A DNA stretch of 64,000 nucleotides from Climacteris rufus (Eukaryota > Chordata > Aves > Passeriformes > Climacteridae). The notes under the pieces were generated by a model, which was not told the DNA's origin, searched no databases, and saw only the letters and a program-made list of their open reading frames with translations. How positions within the stretch are numbered: the stretch's first letter is position 1; each line of letters opens with the position of its first letter. This document shows, in pieces, positions 57,601 through 64,000 of the stretch. The stretch spans positions 529,850-593,849 of the forward strand of contig VZRZ01002329.1 in NCBI GenBank assembly GCA_013398175.1, read 5' to 3'. A program made the position numbers and the translations under genes.

Positions 57601-60600
57601 TTCACATCGGTTCTAGCTTTTTAAGTAAATCCTGCGCCGATGGAATACAGATATAATAAAGGAAATTAATTCTACTGCCACAACCTGAAACAGCAGTGCA
57701 ATGGTGAAGGTGCAATGGCACAGATGCAGCACACTGACAGTCCTGAGACTGCTCCGTGGAAGGCAAAAAAAGAGTAACTTTCCACTGCTCTTCTTTTAAT
57801 CCTTTTATTTCTGAGGCCCAAAGGCAAGCCCAGTAAAGTGTAGCTAATTAACCCTCTGCTCTTGAACCATTGTGTGGCTGGTGGAGCCTCACACAGCATC
57901 CCCCAGGAAGCTGCTGCAGTCACATCCCAATAATCTGCTCGTGTTCATCAACACCGTGTGGGGGAATTGGCTCCAAGGCCCCTCTGTTTAACAGAGACCA
58001 ACACCTTTATATCTGCATACTAAAACTCTGCTTAAAACCCCAGCTCAACTGCAAAGTGAGAGAGCTGAACCCTGGGAGGAAACAGTAATGACCTTTGCTG
58101 GTGCATAGTTTGCTTTGCCCAAGGATGTTTAACTTCTGGATTTAGTCAGTCAGTTTGGACAACTCAGTTTGACAAGCCCTTTGTAATTTCCCTTCTGCTT
58201 ATGAACATAGCTAATATTTAGCTATCAGTTGAGTCAATCTTTATTCCCCTGTAATTTTTTTCAGTCCTTTCTGTATTTCTAATGACTGATTGTAAACATA
58301 CATTCCACAGAATTACAGATTTTATATTTTTCAATATAAAATCTTAGTACCCTTTGCTTTTTTATTAGGGGTGTCGTTTTGGTTAGGACCATGATATTAT
58401 CCAACAAACCTCTATAAACAGACATTCAGTACTCTCTCAACATTCCCAAATAAACATGTTTTGGTAAATATGTGCTTTATCAAATGCAAAATGTATTTTT
58501 TTTCAGTCAATACACATTTCTGTAGCTGGGGGAGGCATTGCTGCACCTCTCAGGAGTTACAGTTCAGATGTTCACAAGTTCCTGCACTGGGGATTGAGGA
58601 GTCTTTGGACCATCCTGAGAAATCTCAGCTTTCCCTCAGGATGAGGCATCACATTGAATTAGGGAATATCCATGATCTTGGTAATATGGAAAACACTCTT
58701 TCAGCATTACAAATGATTTCCCACACATTTCAGTACATTCTGATATCAAGGTGAGAACAACAATCACTGAATACTAAAGAATATTTTAGGCTGATTGGCA
58801 AAACCTTAGCAAATACAATCCTGTTGTGCAGCACCTCCTGCTCCTCTGTTAATGCACAGGGATTACCTCCAAACACAGACACACCCAACTTCCAATCAGA
58901 AATGATATTTAATGCCCCAGAATTACTTACCAGGCCTCTGTTAAATCAGAGATAGTGCAGTGCAGGTTACAAAACCAGGATGAAGGAGTCAGGACCCTCG
59001 GGATCTTGCTGCTGGCTTGCAAGCTGGCTTGCTGTGGTCTCAGGGAATACAGAAAAAAATAATCACTCACTTCTCTATGATGCAATTTACTCATCTGGAA
59101 AAATGAGATAACTTCACTGATCTACTCCAGAGGCACTGTGTGAGTCCTCAATAATACTTGTGAAACTATACAGTGATCTCTTGGCAAGAACTGTTCTGAC
59201 AGAGCCCAAATGTCAAAAATTGCTTTCAAATCAGGGAGTGAGTGAGAAGTATGTACCAGACAGACATGGATGGTGCTGTAGTTATTTCCACTATGATGCT
59301 CTCTTACTGTTTCATCTCCTTTATGGGCTATTTTGATGAGTTAGCATTGCCTAATACTTTTTTCCTCCTCCAAAATTTCACGTGTCCTTCTTAGCCCTGC
59401 TCACATTTTTTTTTTTTCCTCATGAATTGCCTTGGCAATAAGAGAGTAAAGTGATAAGTACTTTTAGAGTATGGCTTATGGTTCAGTGGCCATCAGCAAA
59501 TGCTGTCAGAGCTGATACCCTTCAGCTGGAAGGAGCAGCAGCTTCCCTCACGCCATCCCTGAGCTGCTGCAGGGCAGGTACAGCTGGCACAGGGCAGCCA
59601 GGATGGAGCTTCCACAGGCCAGGACGCTGCCAGGAAATTTTCTTCATGAGGATCCCCACTGGCCATGACATTTGAGTACCCAAATAATTGTGATATCACA
59701 CACTGAGGAAAACAGGCAGCTTTTGAAGCAGCTCAGTGTGGAACTGGAGGAGTTGTGGTTGTCCAGATAAACCCCCAGGGCTGCCAGAGAGGATGGGGCA
59801 GGCATTAGGGGAGGACAGGAAAATTAAGGATCGCTGCTACTGTAAAATATAAAAACATGGACAAGCATGGCTGTCTCACTCTCTTCCTGCAGCATGCTAG
59901 AGAACTAACTGGATTCATCTCTGAAGTTTAATACCATACTTATGTGTTGGACTAGAGCCTCCTAAATACAGAAAAAAGAATTTACCTTCAGCATATGGTT
60001 TATTAAAATTCCCTGGGATTAGGTATATAATTTAGTAACTTAGATTCTTACATGAAAAGAAACCCAAACCCAAAACTTGTTTGTTCTGCTGCTTTATCCA
60101 TATCCCTATGTGAGCTCTGCATGAGAAAAGAACAACCTCCCCATATTTAATTCCAGACCTCCTTGTTTCAATCAACTCTGCTTTTCTTCCGTGCACATCC
60201 TTCCTCTGAGGGCTTTCCTGCTAAGAGTCTTCAGCAGCAGCTTGGGTTTAAGTCTGCATCAAACTGGTTTTCATAGTAGTAAACACCCTTGGAAGCTACA
60301 AAGACACAGTGTGTTTCTTGCTTCCCTGCTTATCAGTCACAGCCAACAATTTATAGCTGCACTTAAAAAAATAATTAAACCAGTACACGCTCTAAATAGT
60401 GCAGGGCTTAAAAAGGAGTGAAGTGATTCTATTCCAAGGTTTTGGCACAAAACCTAGCTGTGAGTCAGGTAAGCTGAAAAATTACTACATCTCAATCTTT
60501 TGAAAAAGTTTTAAATGACTTATTGAGTCTTCAGCCTTCAGTCCTAGAAAAGTCGAAAGCTGCTGTGTTAAATTATCCTCATGAAACAGGATGTGCTGAA

Positions 60601-63600
60601 TTACTTCCATGTTAGAACACAAGCTCCATTCTTGATGGGGCTACAGACCCTCAGGCTGACCCTTTCACTTGCTCCAAAATCTAATTCAGATTGCCCTGAA
60701 ACTTAATTTTCCACATGGAGGCAATGGATAAAATAAGTATTCCAAATTTGGGCTTATGTGTTTTAAAGACCTGGTATTTCCTGTCTGTGATCCCAAGAGA
60801 AACACACAGCAAAATGTAACACTGAAAAAATCCACTGCTAAGACTGACAACAAAAGTTACTGATTTTTTGGGGGGACATATTTTTAGGTAATTTACCTGG
60901 GGTTTTCATTATACCTTAAACCCATTTCACATGGAACCCCAGACCAGGAATCTTCTGCAAGGTGTCACCTTCAACTACAACCAGCCAAAAGTAAAAAAAT
61001 TTGGAACATTAGATTCTTTTACTAATTTATTTTCTTTAACAGTGTGTTTTGTGCTGCTGAAGAGAAGATTTAGTCTGCCAGATCTTTGTCACTGCTTGCC
61101 CATTCTTTAGCAGCCACTGTAGCAGAATGGCTGTTAAAAATGCTTTTTTTCCCTGGAAACTGGCACACATTAGACTGTTTTCATATGTTTTGTTGTCTTC
61201 TCTATTAGGATTAACCTCAAATATTCACCTCTCTCACATCCATCAGATTGGTTGCTTTCTATGGCCCAATTTTCTTTTTTTTTTTGCTACCACTGATCTG
61301 GATTTCAGCTCAGCCCTTGCCAGGCACAGCTGCCATTCCCACATAACACTGATGCCACTGCTGGAGAGAGCTCAACCCCTCCTATTTGGCCTCTGTCCTC
61401 ACTTGATTTGCTTGAATTCCTTCCTTCCATTCACCCTTTTTCTATCCACATGCACACACACTGCTAGCTTTACAGGGAAAATCAGTCTCAGTGGACAGGG
61501 ATAATGTCTATATAATCACCCAAGGGGACAAGGAACCAGAGGTTTTGGAAGGCTGAGGTTGGAGCCTGTGGAATATTAACAAAAAAGTTGAACTTGGTAC
61601 CTGCACTTTGATGTGTTCAGGAGATGGGCAGCTGCAGCAGGAGATGCAGAGCACCTGGGAGATGTATTTAAGTTTTCCTGATCAAGCCAACATTCACATT
61701 TCTCCAAACCTTTCCTTGTAGAGCTCACCAGCACAGCTGATAAAATTTGTCACTTCTATAGATAAACCAGGGTGGAAGGCAGGGTTAATCATATTGCCTT
61801 AAGCCACCAAATTTCTTTTTCCAATAACATTTCAGTTGTCTTGGGCTGTTAAATACTGCTTCCAGCTGCTCTCACACTGATTCTTGGGGAAGTGATGCTG
61901 GAGATGCTTTGCTGGAGCCCTGCAGCCATGGGGGTGTTTGCAGACAGGCAGGAGTTGGCCCTTCCAACCTCTGCCCCAGCCTGATGATGGTGGTGGAATG
62001 TGAATCACTATTAGCCAGACAATGTGCACATATCCCTCATTAACTCTTTTTCTAATTGTGATAAATCCTCTTTAAATTAGCTTTAAAATGCCAGTGCTGT
62101 AAACATTCCCTGTTCCTGTTTTATCTCACGGGAGGATGGTGTTTTTCCAGCACCAGGAATTACTATTTAATTACTTGGCTATTTAACCAAGATTAAAGTG
62201 AAGGCTTGTAGGGGTTGTGTGTACACAAATATTATTATAAACAGATCCCTTTCCAGAAATATCCTGAAATTTGCAGAGGAGCACTGTGTCAACAGCCACA
62301 GCAGAATCACGGAGGGGAATCTTTTATGGTGCTGCATGTAAGGAAGATGTCGTGGCTTGAAAACTCTTTGTAATTTAAAAAAAGGATTATAAGTCCAAGC
62401 AGCAGCAGTACCAAGCAATTAATGAAATGACTCTTTAGGGAGGGTTCAGTGTACATTCTTAAATATGTTGAAAATTAGCCACAACTCCTTAAGGAGTCTG
62501 CTTGGAACAAAAGCCAAATTTAAATCCTGAAGTTAATTTAATAATGTGGAATGCATCTTAAGACTGCTGGTCCACAAGTTCCCTCAACTCATTTGGCTTG
62601 GGGTTTTTTTTGTATCTAAAGCTAGCATTTTACCTCACGCACATGTTTCTTTATCTCTTTATTGCATTTAGTTTAATATTTTATTCCTGTTTCAAATGCA
62701 ACACATTTAAATATCCCAATCTCCTTGGGAGATGGCAGATAAAACAAAAGCTGCACACAACACAAAATCAGGTTCAAAGCAGCCAGGCACAGTCTCCTGT
62801 TGCTGAGAGCAGCAGCAGCTCTGTCACCAGCTGATTCCTTTGCTGGGGAAGGTGGGAGGATTTTTGGGCATCCCTGGAAGAGCTGCTCTGCAGCATCCCT
62901 CTGAACTGCTTGAGTAGCACTTACAGCAGGAGAACAGAGACAAACCCAGCCATGTCATTTTGAGCCAAATTCAAGAACTGTCATTTGGAATTTGTGGTGC
63001 TTCCTGACCTTTTGAATCCGTTCCCCACGGAGCTGCAGGAGGATTTAACAGGGAGATTGTGAGGGAGGTATCCAAGAACTGTCCTGTGAGCACTGCACCC
63101 CTCCTGCCTCTCAGGAGCTGGGGGTGCTCCTGGTACCCAGGAAGATGCCTTGTGACAACCACAAAATTCCCTCCCAAACGTCTTTAAAGGAGAACAATCT
63201 CAAGAAAATTGAAGACATTCTTCATGTCCTTTCCTTTTTCTGTACAGCTCAAAATGTCCAACTACTGCAGACTGGTCACTCTCCAGTGCTTCATTAGAAT
63301 GGGCTTCTGTGTTTCATTAATGTCTGTCAGACACAGTTTATTCCTTTTTCTTTCATCCTGCCTCTGCAGAGCACCATGAGAGACATGGAGTGCTCTGCTG
63401 TATTTTCATGGGGTGCATGTGGGTTTGGGTTTTTTATCCACTGCTCTGTATTCAGTGAGGAAAGGAGTAATTCAGAGATGCCTGGTGGGCTTTGATAGGA
63501 AAGATGGAAAGGTCTGTGGGAATCATTTACTCTTAGCACATTGCTTTGCAGCCTCAGACCAGCAGCCAAAAAAACTCTGCCTCCTGCACCAAAGAGGTGA

Positions 63601-64000
63601 CATTGCCTTGCATCACAGAGGGATTTGTGTCAGGAGGAAAAATCCACTCAGGTCAAATTGTCAGGCCCAGGAGCTCAGAATATTTTGTAAGTCATAGCAA
63701 AGTCTTGCAGCAGTAGAACTAAATATTTGTATATTTAAATATATTCTCCTGAAAAAAAAATATGTATATTGACTGGCATCATAAAGGTAAATAACACAGC
63801 AGTACGAAGCCAGTTTTAGGTAGAGAACTAAACCCTATCTAGACTGATATTCTTCAGTTAAACAGCAGCATTTTGTGTGTTTCAAATGCTGCTGACAATG
63901 AACTTTGGCTCTTCTGTAAAGGAAATGTTTGAGGAAAGCGAGTTATAGAAGATTTTGCCTAACATTGGATGCTCACTCATACACCAAGGGCCAAACCCCT

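Larger units (their letters stand above)
48200..64000. other. Upstream flank of TOM1L1, no supported gene
   Basis: About 15.8 kb of AT-rich sequence with no exon chain, RNA gene or recognised transposon. Landmarks are a perfect 13-bp inverted repeat at 49201-49238, an A18 tract at 49504-49521 and a TA/CA-rich microsatellite at 51556-51608. In human the region on this side of TOM1L1 is gene-poor, which fits. Conserved enhancers would not be visible without alignment. Confidence 0.6.

Noticed and set aside
61127..61504. 125-codon plus-strand open frame near the right end
   Set aside because: Leu/Ser/Phe-rich low-complexity sequence with a T-run inside it, and no signature or exon chain.
1..64000. 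CRISPR arrays, tRNA or rRNA genes, bacterial insertion sequences, endogenous retroviral genes
   Set aside because: I looked for regular spaced repeats, cloverleaf A/B boxes, ribosomal RNA signatures and transposase or viral polymerase motifs and found none that would stand up.

Overview
This window is vertebrate nuclear DNA, most likely from a bird. Three facts point that way: the interspersed repeats I recognise are CR1-type LINE 3' ends, the introns are compact, and the gene order matches the conserved STXBP4-COX11-TOM1L1 block (human 17q22). I saw no prokaryotic operon structure, CRISPR array or tRNA. All coding evidence comes from spliced exons that I joined by hand, using GT/AG sites, phase continuity and protein-family similarity recalled from memory. 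No search was run.

Layout. (1) 1-19.8 kb, minus strand: the 5' part of STXBP4 (syntaxin-binding protein 4, Synip). There are ten phase-consistent coding exons for residues 1-343, plus a probable non-coding first exon in a CpG island near 19.72-19.84 kb. The rest of the gene lies beyond position 1. (2) 19.3-20.5 kb: a CpG island that appears to serve STXBP4 (minus) and COX11 (plus) as a divergent promoter. It is interrupted by a 103-N gap and carries a 19-bp minisatellite. (3) 19.8-22.5 kb, plus strand: COX11 in four exons, with part of exon 1 lost in the gap and a CR1 fragment in intron 2. (4) 22.5-25.7 kb: the convergent 3' flanks of COX11 and TOM1L1. (5) 25.7-47.5 kb, minus strand: TOM1L1 (Srcasm), complete in fifteen coding exons and 464 codons. 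Its first exon lies in a second CpG island (46.7-48.2 kb) with a 10-N gap beside the start codon. (6) 48.2-64 kb: no gene that I can support, only simple repeats and one perfect 13-bp inverted repeat around an A/T-rich loop.

The three genes act in different processes: STXBP4 in vesicle docking and scaffolding, COX11 in copper delivery to cytochrome c oxidase, and TOM1L1 in ESCRT-linked endosomal sorting and Src-family signalling. Their adjacency looks like conserved synteny with one shared promoter, not a joint pathway.

The most interesting observation is that STXBP4 here encodes an extra complete N-terminal PDZ domain and a Ser-rich linker. These lie upstream of the point where the human reference protein, as I remember it, begins. 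In TOM1L1 the phosphotyrosine motifs (YSN, YEIM, YEEI) and PSAP are kept, but the linker PTAP, the proline-rich LPPLP and the acidic residue of DLLDL that I recall from the human protein are not present.
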